Source: Terrimicrobium sacchariphilum (GTDB lineage: Bacteria; Verrucomicrobiota; Verrucomicrobiia; Chthoniobacterales; Terrimicrobiaceae). From it: a stretch of DNA of 64,000 bases. Numbering within the stretch: the stretch's first letter is position 1; each line of letters begins with the position of its first letter. Shown here one piece after another: positions 53,996-63,887 of this stretch. Location of the stretch: NCBI RefSeq assembly GCF_001613545.1, contig NZ_BDCO01000002.1:2356001-2420000 (forward strand), in the 5' to 3' direction. Position numbers and translations under genes: made by a program. The notes under the pieces are model-generated. The model was given only the letters and a program-made list of their open reading frames with translations. It was not told where the DNA came from and did no database searches.

Positions 53996-56481
53996 AAATT
54001 TTGATCGTAGACGATGAGCTCGGATTAGCGTCCGGGCTGGCAGGTTGGTTGACAGAAAATGGCTGGCCTCAGCCCGGCGTGGCAACCAATGCCGACGAAG
54101 CCACCGCCTGGGTAGATCAACAAGGCCGCCTGGACGTCCTGGTGACCGATGTCGTGATGCAGCCGACGGATGGGTTTACCCTGCGGGAAACCCTGCAAGC
54201 CCGTTTCCCAAAGCTCAAGGTAGTCTTCATTTCCGGCTACGACCTGAGCGATTACGGACCACGCATGGAAGGGGCTCGTTTCCTGCCCAAGCCTGTTTCC
54301 GGCTACGACATTGACGGAGCGATCCGCGCTCTCTTTGAACAGCCAGCGCCTGTTGTCGCGCAACCTGTGGCTGCACCGACGCCAGTGACCCCGGCCGTTG
54401 CTCAGCCTGCGCCGGTCGCCGCACAGCCGACGCCCGTCGTCGCGCAAGCTGCTCCCGCGGCCGCCCCGGTTGGCGCAGTCGGTACGGCAGGCGCTCCGGT
54501 CGGTGCGAAGGTTGCCTCAGTCGCGGCGAAGGCCGCAACCCCTACGCCAACGCCGGTTGCTTCGCCGAGACCCGTTGCCGCCGCTGCGACGCCTGTCGCT
54601 GCCGCCGCTCCCAAGGCCGTCGCCGCAGCAGCCGCTCCGCAGGCGGTTGCTCCCACTGCCGGACAGCCGGTCGTCGCCAAACTTTCCGCTGCTCCGAAAG
54701 TCGCAGCCGCTCCGCAGGCCAAGCCTGCCGCAGTCGCAGCCAAGGCCGGAGCTCCACGTCCTGCCGCCGCCGCTCCGGCGGGAGCAGGCGCCCGCCCGGC
54801 AGCCGCCGCATCTCCCGCTGTTCCAATCGCCCAGCCGGCGGATAATTCCGAGGTGGAACTCCCGGCAGATCAATTTGTCGGTACCGCGGTAGGCAATTAT
54901 CAGGTCGAAGCCAAGATTGGGCAGGGTTCGCGAAGCGGCATTTATCGAGCGCAGCAGACCAATATCGGTCGACCGGTCCGACTCTACATCCTGGAGCCGG
55001 AGCGTGCCCACGATCAGGAGGAGGTGAAGAGCTTTATCTCCGATGCGAGCGTGAAGGCCAATGTTTCCCACCCGTATATCTTCGCGGTATATGAGGCGGG
55101 ACAGTCAAATGGCTCATACTTCTACTCTTGCGAATATGTTCCCTGCCGCTCTCTAAAGCAGATCATTCAGGCCGGCCAGTTTCTGGACGAGGCGACCGCC
55201 GTGCAGGCCATGAAGGTCACCGCCGAAGTGCTTGCGTACTTTGAGAAGGAGAAGATTTCGCACAATCTCATCGGAGAAAATACCGTGCTGATCGGGGAAA
55301 AGAACAAGCCCCGCATCGCGAACATCGCCACCTATCACCCAGAGGCAACCTTCGACATGAAGCGCGAAATGGTGGAGATCGGGCGCGTATTTGCCGCCGT
55401 TCTCCCGGAGCAGTCCCAGGCTTTGGGTATTCGTGCCCTTGCCGTCGGTCTGGCCGATGGCTCGAGGGAGTTCCCAACCTGGCAGGCGCTCATCGATGCC
55501 GTCACGGCATTGGAACCGAAGGTTGCTCCTCAGGATGCCTACAAGCTCGATGCCCAGGAGCGTGCGGCGATTCGCATGGTCGAGGAGGCAAAGAAGCGCC
55601 AGAAGCGCGGCATGTACATCAGTACGGCTGTTTCCCTGACTCTGCTGGCGGTTGCCCTTGGCGTGGTTTACTTCTTCATCTCGGGTTCAAATACCAAGGG
55701 TACGGACTTCAACAAGATGATCGAGATTCCGGCCGGGGAGTTTGTCTATCAGGATGGACAAAAGGAGACGCTGCCGACCTTCTACATCGATGAGTATGAG
55801 GTCACGATCGGCCAGTATGCGAAATTCCTTGAGTATCTGAAGGCGCACCCCGACGAGGCCACAAAGTTTGATCATCCAGATCAACCCAAGGGCAAATCGC
55901 ACAATCCCGAGAAATGGGCCGATGAGGATCTGCCGACCGGCTGGATGCCTGGCTACTATACGCGTGCCAAACGGTGGGGCAAATATCACGACGCCAAGCT
56001 CGACGTGAACAGCCCTGTCTTCGGTGTGGATTGGTATGACGCCTACGCATACGCCAAATGGAAAGGTCATCGTCTGCCAACGGAGAAGGAATGGGAAAAG
56101 GCGGCTCGCGGGACGCAGGGATTTCTCTATCCGTGGGGCAACGATCCGGATAACAAAAAGGTCAACAGCGGTCTCGATACCAATCCTGATCCCTCAAAGG
56201 GCGGAGAAATTGATGGTTGGGATCGATGGAGCCCTGTGGATGCGGTCAAGACCGATAAAAGTCCCTTCAATGTCTACGGAATGGGTGGAAACGTTTCGGA
56301 ATGGACTGCTACCTTCGACGTCGATCCGATGCTGCCGAGCCAGAAAGTCCCTGTACTCCGTGGCGGCAACTGGCGTACCCCCGACTACAAGCTGACCCGT
56401 CGTATTCTCAAGTTAAGTGAAATTCAGAATGACGAGGCGCTTGGATTCCGTACCGTATCGGATACACCTCCCGCCAAATGA
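53992..56481 (+). CDS. Receiver-linker-pseudokinase-TM-SUMF1 fusion protein
   Basis: 829 residues. REC domain (1-117) with D7/D8, phosphoacceptor D53, S81 and K100 intact. An Ala/Pro/Val-rich linker spans about 118-285. A protein-kinase-like domain (about 296-530) keeps the Gly-loop (IGQGSRSGIY) but has lost the catalytic residues. The VAIK Lys position is Tyr, HRDLKPEN reads SHNLIGEN with D replaced by N, and DFG reads NIA, so it is a pseudokinase. A membrane helix lies at about 541-563 after basic KKRQKRG. A SUMF1/FGE-like domain (about 571-829) shows RLPTEKEWEKAARG, GNVSEWT and VLRGGNWRTPD, without the catalytic cysteines of formylglycine-generating enzyme. Receiver and pseudokinase should be cytoplasmic, SUMF1 outside. 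Confidence 0.88.
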   Translation: MKILIVDDELGLASGLAGWLTENGWPQPGVATNADEATAWVDQQGRLDVLVTDVVMQPTDGFTLRETLQARFPKLKVVFISGYDLSDYGPRMEGARFLPKPVSGYDIDGAIRALFEQPAPVVAQPVAAPTPVTPAVAQPAPVAAQPTPVVAQAAPAAAPVGAVGTAGAPVGAKVASVAAKAATPTPTPVASPRPVAAAATPVAAAAPKAVAAAAAPQAVAPTAGQPVVAKLSAAPKVAAAPQAKPAAVAAKAGAPRPAAAAPAGAGARPAAAASPAVPIAQPADNSEVELPADQFVGTAVGNYQVEAKIGQGSRSGIYRAQQTNIGRPVRLYILEPERAHDQEEVKSFISDASVKANVSHPYIFAVYEAGQSNGSYFYSCEYVPCRSLKQIIQAGQFLDEATAVQAMKVTAEVLAYFEKEKISHNLIGENTVLIGEKNKPRIANIATYHPEATFDMKREMVEIGRVFAAVLPEQSQALGIRALAVGLADGSREFPTWQALIDAVTALEPKVAPQDAYKLDAQERAAIRMVEEAKKRQKRGMYISTAVSLTLLAVALGVVYFFISGSNTKGTDFNKMIEIPAGEFVYQDGQKETLPTFYIDEYEVTIGQYAKFLEYLKAHPDEATKFDHPDQPKGKSHNPEKWADEDLPTGWMPGYYTRAKRWGKYHDAKLDVNSPVFGVDWYDAYAYAKWKGHRLPTEKEWEKAARGTQGFLYPWGNDPDNKKVNSGLDTNPDPSKGGEIDGWDRWSPVDAVKTDKSPFNVYGMGGNVSEWTATFDVDPMLPSQKVPVLRGGNWRTPDYKLTRRILKLSEIQNDEALGFRTVSDTPPAK

Positions 56482-57404
56482 CGAAATTTCGGTATTGGCT
56501 CATCGCCATCTGCCTCTGGGCCGCGCTTAGTCCGTTGTCGGCCCAGATCCTGGTCGACATCAAGTTCAAACGCAATTTGTACGTCGTCTACGAGCCGATC
56601 ATTTGCACTGTCACGATCACGAACCAAAGCGGACGCTCGCTGACTCTCGCGGATACTCCGAAAAACCAGTGGTTCAGCTTTCAGATTGAGACGGGGCAGG
56701 GCCGGCCAATACCGCCGATCGATCCCTATTATGAGAATCAACCGCTCGTCCTGCCGGCGGGCGAAAAAGTCGTGCGAGCCATTAATCTCACGCCGCTCTT
56801 TCCGCTCGGCGAGTTTGGCACGTATCGGGTGAAAGGGGCGGTCTACTCGGAGGAGCTGAAACAATATTTCTCCTCTCCAATTCTTAATATCGAGATCACG
56901 GAGGGGCGCCTGCTCTGGAGTGATACGGTCGGAGTGCCGGAGGGCGCGGGTGCAGGCAAGACGCGCCGGGTTTCCGTTCTGGCTCATCGCCTGCCGAGCA
57001 CGAGCATGCTTTACCTGAGGGTGGAGGATGCCGATGCAGGAGTCATCTATTGCACGACTCAACTGGGTAGGTTCATCGCCTTCAATAATTCGGATATCGA
57101 GCTGGATGGTTCGAACAACATTCACATCCTGCAAAACACCGCTCCCAAGGCCTTCCTCTATTCTCAATTCGACATCAATGGAAAGCTGGTCAACCAGCAA
57201 GGCTACCAGGCCGGAGCGCAGCGCCCGATTCTGGTGCGTTCTCAAGGTGTTGTATCCGTCAGCGGCGGCATGGAGTACGATCCGCGCGCGACCCCGCCCG
57301 AGAAGCAGCTTCCCAAGCTGGGCGACCGGCCCGTACCGCTGCCTACTCCGCAGACTGCGCCGACGCCGGAAGACAAGCGACCGGAGAACCTGCTTTCGCG
57401 ATAA
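56478..57404 (+). CDS. Secreted hypothetical protein coupled to the SUMF1 fusion
   Basis: 308 residues with a signal peptide, MTKFRYWLIAICLWAALSPLSAQ. The mature part is beta-rich with an Ig-like opening (LVDIKFKRNLYVVYEPIICT) reminiscent of a 'BatD/oxygen tolerance'-like or CARDB-like strand pattern, but I do not assign a family. The C-terminal 50 residues are Pro-rich (LPTPQTAPTPEDKRPEN). It overlaps the fusion gene by ATGA and ends the three-gene coupled set. It may act with the extracytoplasmic SUMF1 domain. Confidence 0.78.
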   Translation: MTKFRYWLIAICLWAALSPLSAQILVDIKFKRNLYVVYEPIICTVTITNQSGRSLTLADTPKNQWFSFQIETGQGRPIPPIDPYYENQPLVLPAGEKVVRAINLTPLFPLGEFGTYRVKGAVYSEELKQYFSSPILNIEITEGRLLWSDTVGVPEGAGAGKTRRVSVLAHRLPSTSMLYLRVEDADAGVIYCTTQLGRFIAFNNSDIELDGSNNIHILQNTAPKAFLYSQFDINGKLVNQQGYQAGAQRPILVRSQGVVSVSGGMEYDPRATPPEKQLPKLGDRPVPLPTPQTAPTPEDKRPENLLSR

Positions 57405-57467
57405 GCCTGGTCGCTCTGGATCGAGAGAGAGTTTTTCGTCGAGAGAAGGAGACGGCTGTCCGGCAAT

Positions 57468-60122
57468 ATGCTAGAAGCCAGGGTGATGGCAGGTGTTGAA
57501 AATCAGCGGCTGTCCGAGCACTCCTCCGGATCGGTGAATTGGCTCCTATGGGGGCCCTATCTGAGCGAACGCCAGTGGGGCACTGTGCGGGAGGACTACA
57601 GTGCAAGTGGGGATGCCTGGAATGACTTTCCCCATGAGCATGCTCGCAGCCGCGCTTATCGGTGGGGCGAGGATGGTTTGGGCGGCTGGTCTGATGAGAG
57701 GCAGCGACTCTGTATGAGCGTGGCCTTGTGGAATGGTCATGATGCGATCTTGAAAGAACGCCTCTTTGGCGTGACCAATGCCCAGGGCAACCACGGCGAG
57801 GACGTCAAGGAGTCCTATTTCTTTCTGGATGGTACTCCAACGCATTCTTACCAGCGGATGCTCTATAAATATCCGCAGAAGGCCTTTCCCTATGAGGAGC
57901 TCATCCGGGCCAACCAGAGTCGCTCCCGTTTGGAAGAGGAGTTTGACCTTACTCAATCCGGCATTTTTCGAGAGAATCGCTACTTCGATGTCTTTATCGA
58001 GTATGCCAAGGCTGGCTCACGCTCGACCTGTCAGCAGATCACGGTGACCAATCGCGGGCCGGAGGCCGCTCCGCTGACTTTGCTCACGCAAATCTGGTGC
58101 CGCAATGTCTGGTCATGGGGCGAGCCTGAACGCAAGCCGACGTTGCGTTTGAGGGGTGAGGGAATACAGATTTCGAATGCCGAGCTAGGCGATTATCGCT
58201 TCCAGGCAGAAGACGCACAGGAGTGGCTCTTTACCGACAACGAAACAAACTTCACCCGTCTTTTCCGCGCAGGCGAATGCACATGGCCGAAGGATGCGTT
58301 TCACGACTATATTGTCCACGGAAACGCCGAAGGCGTGAATCCTGACAGGGTTGGCACCAAGGCCGCCGCCGTATGGAGGTGCATGCTGGAGCCGGGTGAA
58401 ACGAAAGAGTTTCATACCACCCTCTGTCCCATTGACGAGGTCGCTCCGGATATTGCCGCAGTGGTGACGAAGCGTCAGGCGGAAGCCGATCAGTTTTTCC
58501 AGCGGAGGACGGATGACCTTTCCGAGGAACGGGCCGGCATTTATCGTCAGGCCGCTGCCGGGCTGACGTGGAGCAAACAGTTTTACCGCTTCAACGTCCG
58601 CCGTTGGATCGAGGGTGATCCCACCGGTCCCAAGCCGCCCGCCTCTCGCGCCACCGGGCGAAACTCGCGCTGGCAGCATGTGAATGCGGGCGAGATCATT
58701 CTCATGCCCGACACGTGGGAGTATCCCTGGTTTGCCGCGTGGGATCTCGCATTTCACGCAGTGGCCTACGCGCCCATTGATCCAGCTTTTGCCAAGGAGC
58801 AGCTTTTACACATTACCAACGAGTGGTATTTGCACCCGAATGGCCAGTTGCCCGCGTACGAATGGGCCTTCGATGATGCCAATCCGCCCGTCCACGGCTG
58901 GGCGGCCTGGCGGGTGTTTCTCATCGACCGCGAGCGGCGCGGGGATCGCGGGGATATCGAGTTTCTGGAGCGCGTCTTCCACAAGCTCATCCTGAATTTC
59001 GGCTGGTGGATCAATCGCAAGGACGCTGATGGACAGAATATCTTCGAGGGCGGCTTCCTCGGCATGGATAACCTCGGAGTCTTTGACCGCAGCCAGCCGC
59101 TTCCTCCGGGATTGAAGCTCCATCAGTGCGACGCGACGGCCTGGATGGCGATGTGCTCGCTCAATCTCATGCGCATCGCCGCCGAGCTGGCGCTGACGAA
59201 TCCTGCCTACGAGGACATCGCTGCGAAGTTCCTCGATCACTTCCTGCGCATCGCTTCTGCGATGAACAACGTGAGCGGGCAGGGGCTGGGACTATGGGAC
59301 GAGGAGGACCAGTTTTTTTATGATGTCGTGACCAAGGCCGATGGCCAGCCGTTTCCGCTCCGGGTACGCTCGATCGCGGGATTGCTGCCGCTGCTCGCAG
59401 TCGAGACGCTGGAGGCTGAGCATATTGAAAAGCTGCCGCGGTTCGCCCAGCGGCTCGATTGGATTCTCAAGCACGAGCCGGGCCTGGCATCGCTGGTTTC
59501 CCGCTGGCAACAGGCGGGCCATAAGGAGCGGCGCTTGTTTTCTCTGCTCCGCGTGCATCGGATGAAGAGCCTGCTGCACCGCATGTTTGACCCGGCGGAG
59601 TTTTTATCCCCCTATGGCATCAGGGCGCTGTCCCGCTACCATCTGGAGAATCCGTATGTATTGCCTTATGACGGACGCAATCTCACCGTCGGCTATGATC
59701 CCGGAGAATCAAAGATCGGGGCTTTCGGGGGAAACTCCAACTGGCGCGGCCCGATCTGGATGCCGGTGAATTACCTGCTCGTCGAGGCGCTGTTGCAGTT
59801 CCATCAGTATTATGGGGATTTCATCACGGTGGAGTGTCCATGCGCAGGCGGAAATGCCAACTTGCGGGATTGGGCGGTGGAGCTTGCGACGCGGCTGGTA
59901 AGGCTCTTTGAACGCGACGAGGCAGGATGTCGTCCGATCTTTGCCAATGACGACTTGTTGCAGCGCGATCCATACTTTCGGGACTACCTGCTGTATCCCG
60001 AGTACTTCCACGGAGACACGGGGAGGGGACTCGGGGCTACGCACCAGACTGGCTGGACGGCTCTCATCATGCCGCTCCTCAAACTGGCCTCGGGTTCGCA
60101 GTCGGATATTCCGCTGCGGTAG
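57468..60122 (+). CDS. GH63-like (MGH1-like) alpha-glucosidase-type glycoside hydrolase
   Basis: 884 residues; the start may be ATG 57468 or ATG 57486. No signal peptide, so cytoplasmic. An N-terminal beta-sandwich region (GPYLSERQWGTVREDYSASG) leads to a C-terminal (alpha/alpha)6 barrel with DTWEYPWFAAWDLAFHAVAY, FLGMDNLGVFDRSQ and NSNWRGPIWMPVNYLLVEAL. These are hallmarks of bacterial GH63/MGH1-type enzymes. Characterised relatives act on glucosyl- or mannosylglycerate-like or Glc-containing oligosaccharides, so an intracellular compatible-solute or glycan substrate is plausible. It stands alone and is convergent with holA. Confidence 0.87.
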   Translation: MLEARVMAGVENQRLSEHSSGSVNWLLWGPYLSERQWGTVREDYSASGDAWNDFPHEHARSRAYRWGEDGLGGWSDERQRLCMSVALWNGHDAILKERLFGVTNAQGNHGEDVKESYFFLDGTPTHSYQRMLYKYPQKAFPYEELIRANQSRSRLEEEFDLTQSGIFRENRYFDVFIEYAKAGSRSTCQQITVTNRGPEAAPLTLLTQIWCRNVWSWGEPERKPTLRLRGEGIQISNAELGDYRFQAEDAQEWLFTDNETNFTRLFRAGECTWPKDAFHDYIVHGNAEGVNPDRVGTKAAAVWRCMLEPGETKEFHTTLCPIDEVAPDIAAVVTKRQAEADQFFQRRTDDLSEERAGIYRQAAAGLTWSKQFYRFNVRRWIEGDPTGPKPPASRATGRNSRWQHVNAGEIILMPDTWEYPWFAAWDLAFHAVAYAPIDPAFAKEQLLHITNEWYLHPNGQLPAYEWAFDDANPPVHGWAAWRVFLIDRERRGDRGDIEFLERVFHKLILNFGWWINRKDADGQNIFEGGFLGMDNLGVFDRSQPLPPGLKLHQCDATAWMAMCSLNLMRIAAELALTNPAYEDIAAKFLDHFLRIASAMNNVSGQGLGLWDEEDQFFYDVVTKADGQPFPLRVRSIAGLLPLLAVETLEAEHIEKLPRFAQRLDWILKHEPGLASLVSRWQQAGHKERRLFSLLRVHRMKSLLHRMFDPAEFLSPYGIRALSRYHLENPYVLPYDGRNLTVGYDPGESKIGAFGGNSNWRGPIWMPVNYLLVEALLQFHQYYGDFITVECPCAGGNANLRDWAVELATRLVRLFERDEAGCRPIFANDDLLQRDPYFRDYLLYPEYFHGDTGRGLGATHQTGWTALIMPLLKLASGSQSDIPLR

Positions 60123-60124
60123 CC

Positions 60125-61234
60125 TTAGTGAGCCTTGCGAGCCATCAGCCCGATCAAAAGCCGGGTGATGATTGTCTCGTCATTCAGGCTCCCACTGAGC
60201 AGTCGCTGGTTTGCCTCGGCGCAGGCGGCGAAGCCCGCCTCGAGTTCCGGCAGGGTATAGTGCGAGGCATTCATCGCGGCAATGCCGAGCGGGTAGGCAT
60301 TGAGCGTGCCGTCCTTTTTCTTGGGCAGGTGCGAAAGGGCGCTTTCCGGGAGGCGCTTGAGCGATGATGCGAAGAAATGCGGCTGCGACGGCGGGGGAAC
60401 CTTGTGACGAGTGATGAGATCCTTGGCCAGCAGGAGATTGCGCACTGTCGGGACGATGGAAGCGAGCAGGATGCCGACGCCTTTTTCTCCCTGGCGGAAA
60501 AGCTGGGCGAGAGTGTCGAGGGCCAGCGGCAGATCACGGCGGGAAACCGCCTCGCTTAGGTCAAAGATGCCGCCCTCCCGGGTTTGTGGCACCAGATTGC
60601 GGATGTCCTCGGCCTCAATGGCCCGGCTTTTCCCGAAGGCGGTTTCCAGCTTCTCCAGTTCCGTATCGAGTTGTCGGGTATCGAGTCCGACGCGAGCGGT
60701 GAGCGCCTCGATGGCCGCCGGGCTCATCTGGAGATCGCGGGCATGCACGCGAGATGTCGTCCACTCGATCATCTCCTCCTCGCCAGCGTTGAAGCCGAGG
60801 TCCGGCAGGTCATGTACGGTGGTCTGGGCGAGCTTGGTGAGAGTCTTGTAAATGCCCCGCCGTTTATCGGGCTGAGGCGCGCTGAAGACGAAGGTGATGC
60901 CATCGGGCAGCCCCTCGGTGAGCAGCTTGGAAAGGCTCTCAAGATTGTCGGCAACGGTTTCCGAACGGCCCATCACGCTGTCGGAAAGGAACGTGGCGCT
61001 CTTCAGCCACACGAGCTTGGCTCCTGCCAGGAAAGGCATGGTCAGCAGCGCCTGCATGGTGCTCTGAATGGCCGTGGCGGCGGCATCGACGGTATCGACC
61101 GCGCCGTCGATCGTTTCCAGGCCGAAGGCGTCGGCTCCGGGCGCGAGCTTCTGGACCAGCGCCGATGCAGCTTTCTTGACGGCCGACTCATCAGAGCCGG
61201 TAATGAAATGGATGGGTGAGGCCTTGGAGGGCAT
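60125..61234 (-). CDS. holA: DNA polymerase III subunit delta
   Basis: 369 residues. Clamp-loader wrench subunit that opens the beta clamp. The N-terminal domain shows FITGSDESAVKKAASALVQ; the domain II/III region has VGLDTRQLDTELEKLETAFG, followed by DLSEAVSRRDLPLALDTLAQ, typical of the HolA C-terminal collar. Key clamp-binding residues at the N-terminal tip are not readable with certainty. The start directly follows the uvrB stop (61235), so the two form an operon. Confidence 0.9.
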   Translation of the reverse strand: MPSKASPIHFITGSDESAVKKAASALVQKLAPGADAFGLETIDGAVDTVDAAATAIQSTMQALLTMPFLAGAKLVWLKSATFLSDSVMGRSETVADNLESLSKLLTEGLPDGITFVFSAPQPDKRRGIYKTLTKLAQTTVHDLPDLGFNAGEEEMIEWTTSRVHARDLQMSPAAIEALTARVGLDTRQLDTELEKLETAFGKSRAIEAEDIRNLVPQTREGGIFDLSEAVSRRDLPLALDTLAQLFRQGEKGVGILLASIVPTVRNLLLAKDLITRHKVPPPSQPHFFASSLKRLPESALSHLPKKKDGTLNAYPLGIAAMNASHYTLPELEAGFAACAEANQRLLSGSLNDETIITRLLIGLMARKAH

Positions 61235-63415
61235 TTAAAACGAGCCGGCTTTTTTTCGTCCGCCGCGCTTCGTTGGATATTTCGACGGACGCTGGCGTGG
61301 CTCAATCTTTGAAACCCCGGAGCCATTTTTCAACTCCAGAATTTGGTCTCGCAGCAAAGCGGCCTTTTCGTACTCCAGTGACGCGGCGGCGGCGGCCATT
61401 TCCTGTTCCAGCTCGCGGATGACCTCGTGGAGGTCAAAGTCGGCCGGAGTTTCCTTCACGATGCCCTGCTCGAGCTCACGGCCCTTCAGGATGACGTGGA
61501 GGCTTTCCTGGACGGCGCGTTTCACGCTCGTGGGCGTGATGCCGTGCTCTTCGTTGTAAGCGATCTGGCGGGCGCGGCGGTATTCCGTCACATCGATGAG
61601 GGCCTGCATGCTGCCCGTGACCTGATCGGCGAAAAGGACGACCTCGCCATTGACGTGACGCGCCGCGCGGCCTGCTGTCTGGATGAGGCTGGTCTGGCTG
61701 CGCAGGTAACCTTCCTTGTCGGCGTCGAGGATGCAGACGAGGCTGACCTCGGGAAGGTCGAGACCTTCGCGGAGGAGGTTGATGCCCACCAGGATGTCGC
61801 ATTCTCCCGCGCGGAGACCTCGTAGGATTTCCACCCGCTCGATGGTATCGATGTCGCTGTGCAGATAGCGGACCTTCAAGCCGATATCGCGCAGATAGTC
61901 CGCAAGATCCTCAGCCGTGCGCTTGGTCAGCGTGGTCACGAGAACGCGCTCGCCGATGTCGATCCGCTGGCGGCAAAGCTCGATCGTGGCGTCGATCTGG
62001 CCCTTCAGCGGCTTGATTGTGATCTTCGGATCGATGAGGCCGGTGGGGCGGATGATCTGCTCGACGATGAGCGGCGATCCCGGCGTGATCGGGTCGAAAG
62101 TCTCTTCCCCGGCCTTGCCCGTGCGGGATTTTTTCCCACTCAGGCGGGCGGCGGATTTCTGCTCTTTGAACCCCTCGGTATTGGCCAGGTAGCTCGTGTT
62201 GCCGACGATGCTGTTGCGGATTTCAAATTCCCCCGGCGTCGCGCTCACGTAAATGACCTGATTGGTCATTTCCATGAACTCGGCGAAATTCAGGGGCCGG
62301 TTGTCGAGGGCGCTGGGGAGGCGGAATCCGTAGTTCACCAGTACCGACTTGCGCGAGCGATCTCCCGCAAACATGCCCCCGATCTGGGGCACGGTGGCGT
62401 GCGACTCGTCGATCACGAGGAGGAAGTCCTCGGGCATGAAGTCCATCAGCGTATAGGGACGCGATCCCGGAGGCCGACCGGTGAGGTGCCGCGAGTAGTT
62501 CTCAATGCCATTGCAGAATCCCATCTCCTGCATCATCTCCAGGTCGAACTCCGTCCGCTGCTTGATGCGTTGCGCCTCGATGAGCTTGTTGTCCCGCTCG
62601 AATTCCATCACTCGCTGATCGAGTTCCTCGCGGATGGCCCGGGCGGCACGCTGGAGCTTGTCGTAAGGGGTGACGAATTGCTTGGCCGGGTAAATCGTGA
62701 GGGTCGTCAGCGTGGCCGTGACATTGCCGGTGAGGGGATCGAACTGTGAAATCCGGTCGATTTCATCGCCGAAGAACTCCACCCGAATCGCCTCGTCGTC
62801 CACCTGGGCCTGATGCACCTCGACGACGTCGCCACGCACGCGGAACTTGCCACGGCCAAAGGCGATGTCATTGCGCTCATAGAGCATGTCGACCAGCTTG
62901 GCCAGGAAGGCTTCGCGGGTCATCGTCTGCCCGGTCTTGATCGTGACGAGCATCTGGAGAAAGTCCTCCGGCGAGGCGAGGCCATAGATGCAGGAGACAC
63001 TGGCCACGACGATGGTGTCGCGACGGGAGAGGAGGGAACTCACCGCCGAGAGGCGCAGGCGCTCGATCTCCTCGTTGATCGAACTGTCTTTTTCGATGTA
63101 GGTATCCGTGCGCGGGATGTACGCCTCGGGCTGGTAGTAATCAAAGTAGCTGACGAAATACTCGACCGCGTTGCGGGGGAAGAACTGCTTGAACTCGCTG
63201 TAAAGCTGCGCCGCCAGCGTCTTGTTATGCGACATGACGAGGGTGGGGCGATCCAGCTCCTTGATGACATTGGCGGCGGTAAAAGTTTTCCCCGAGCCGG
63301 TTACGCCGAGCAGCGTCTGGTGGCGGTTTCCCGCCTGGAGCGAGCGAAGCAGTTTATCGATCGCCTGTCCCTGATCTCCGCGAGGTTCATAGTTCGAGGC
63401 GAGCTCAAAAGCCAT
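61235..63415 (-). CDS. uvrB: UvrABC system protein B
   Basis: 726 residues, slightly longer than the usual 660-700 because of a Lys/Arg-rich C-terminal tail ([15 protein letters not shown]). Nucleotide-excision-repair helicase: Walker A GVTGSGKT (37-44), the beta-hairpin [12 protein letters not shown], motif II DESH, and helicase motifs such as [18 protein letters not shown] and [11 protein letters not shown]. The UVR domain near the C-terminus ([20 protein letters not shown]) contacts UvrC. It is transcribed divergently from rpsO, 105 bases away. Confidence 0.97.
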   Translation of the reverse strand: MAFELASNYEPRGDQGQAIDKLLRSLQAGNRHQTLLGVTGSGKTFTAANVIKELDRPTLVMSHNKTLAAQLYSEFKQFFPRNAVEYFVSYFDYYQPEAYIPRTDTYIEKDSSINEEIERLRLSAVSSLLSRRDTIVVASVSCIYGLASPEDFLQMLVTIKTGQTMTREAFLAKLVDMLYERNDIAFGRGKFRVRGDVVEVHQAQVDDEAIRVEFFGDEIDRISQFDPLTGNVTATLTTLTIYPAKQFVTPYDKLQRAARAIREELDQRVMEFERDNKLIEAQRIKQRTEFDLEMMQEMGFCNGIENYSRHLTGRPPGSRPYTLMDFMPEDFLLVIDESHATVPQIGGMFAGDRSRKSVLVNYGFRLPSALDNRPLNFAEFMEMTNQVIYVSATPGEFEIRNSIVGNTSYLANTEGFKEQKSAARLSGKKSRTGKAGEETFDPITPGSPLIVEQIIRPTGLIDPKITIKPLKGQIDATIELCRQRIDIGERVLVTTLTKRTAEDLADYLRDIGLKVRYLHSDIDTIERVEILRGLRAGECDILVGINLLREGLDLPEVSLVCILDADKEGYLRSQTSLIQTAGRAARHVNGEVVLFADQVTGSMQALIDVTEYRRARQIAYNEEHGITPTSVKRAVQESLHVILKGRELEQGIVKETPADFDLHEVIRELEQEMAAAAASLEYEKAALLRDQILELKNGSGVSKIEPRQRPSKYPTKRGGRKKAGSF

Positions 63416-63468
63416 AGCCGATCAACATGCCCTCAACCCGGCCCGAGCGCAAATCCTGCTTTTTACGG

Positions 63469-63497
63469 TTGCCAAGCCGCTGATGACGTGGCAATAT
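63469..63497 (+). promoter_or_regulatory. Candidate rpsO promoter and inverted repeat
   Basis: TTGCCA (63469-63474), a 17-base spacer and CAATAT (63492-63497) resemble -35/-10 hexamers. TTGCCA is also the reverse complement of TGGCAA (63489-63494), giving a 6-base inverted repeat with a 14-base loop over the same span. It lies 24 bases before the S15 start. Promoter identity is a pattern match only. Confidence 0.35.
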
Positions 63498-63520
63498 CGC
63501 CGATTCGAATTAACGAAGAA

Positions 63521-63781
63521 ATGGCAAAAGCAGAAGCAATCGAAGTCGGAACGCTGCGACTTCACGAAAAAGATACCGGCAGTGCGGATGTGCAAATCGC
63601 CCTGCTGACCAAGCGAATCAACGATCTTACCGAGCACCTCAAAGGTCACTCCAAGGATCATGCCTCCCGTCGTGGACTCCTGAAGCTGGTCGCCCAGCGT
63701 CGCAGTCTCCTCGACTATCTCAAGAATACAGCTTCTGACCGCTACAGTTCGGTCGTCGAGAAGCTCGGCTTGCGTAAATAG
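63521..63781 (+). CDS. rpsO: 30S ribosomal protein S15
   Basis: 86 residues, close to the usual 88. Start ATG 63521 ([20 protein letters not shown]). The conserved S15 sequence is evident: [60 protein letters not shown]. It binds 16S rRNA near helices 20-22 early in 30S assembly. The rpsO-pnp order is widely conserved and holds here, with an intrinsic terminator between them. The N-terminus has more Ala/Glu than most homologues. Confidence 0.96.
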   Translation: MAKAEAIEVGTLRLHEKDTGSADVQIALLTKRINDLTEHLKGHSKDHASRRGLLKLVAQRRSLLDYLKNTASDRYSSVVEKLGLRK

Positions 63782-63800
63782 CAAGTCAAAGACCGCAAAG

Positions 63801-63824
63801 CCCCGTCATTTGGCGGGGTTTTTT
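63801..63824 (+). terminator. Intrinsic terminator after rpsO
   Basis: CCCCGTC pairs with GGCGGGG (one T-G wobble) around an ATTT loop, followed by a run of six T. It lies 19 bases past the rpsO stop, so pnp probably depends on read-through or on its own promoter in the next 60 bases. Confidence 0.85.
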
Positions 63825-63887
63825 GCGTAATCCCGGCGTCGGCCCACAGGGGGTTCGACGCCTCATCCCTACACGTACGTACATAAT

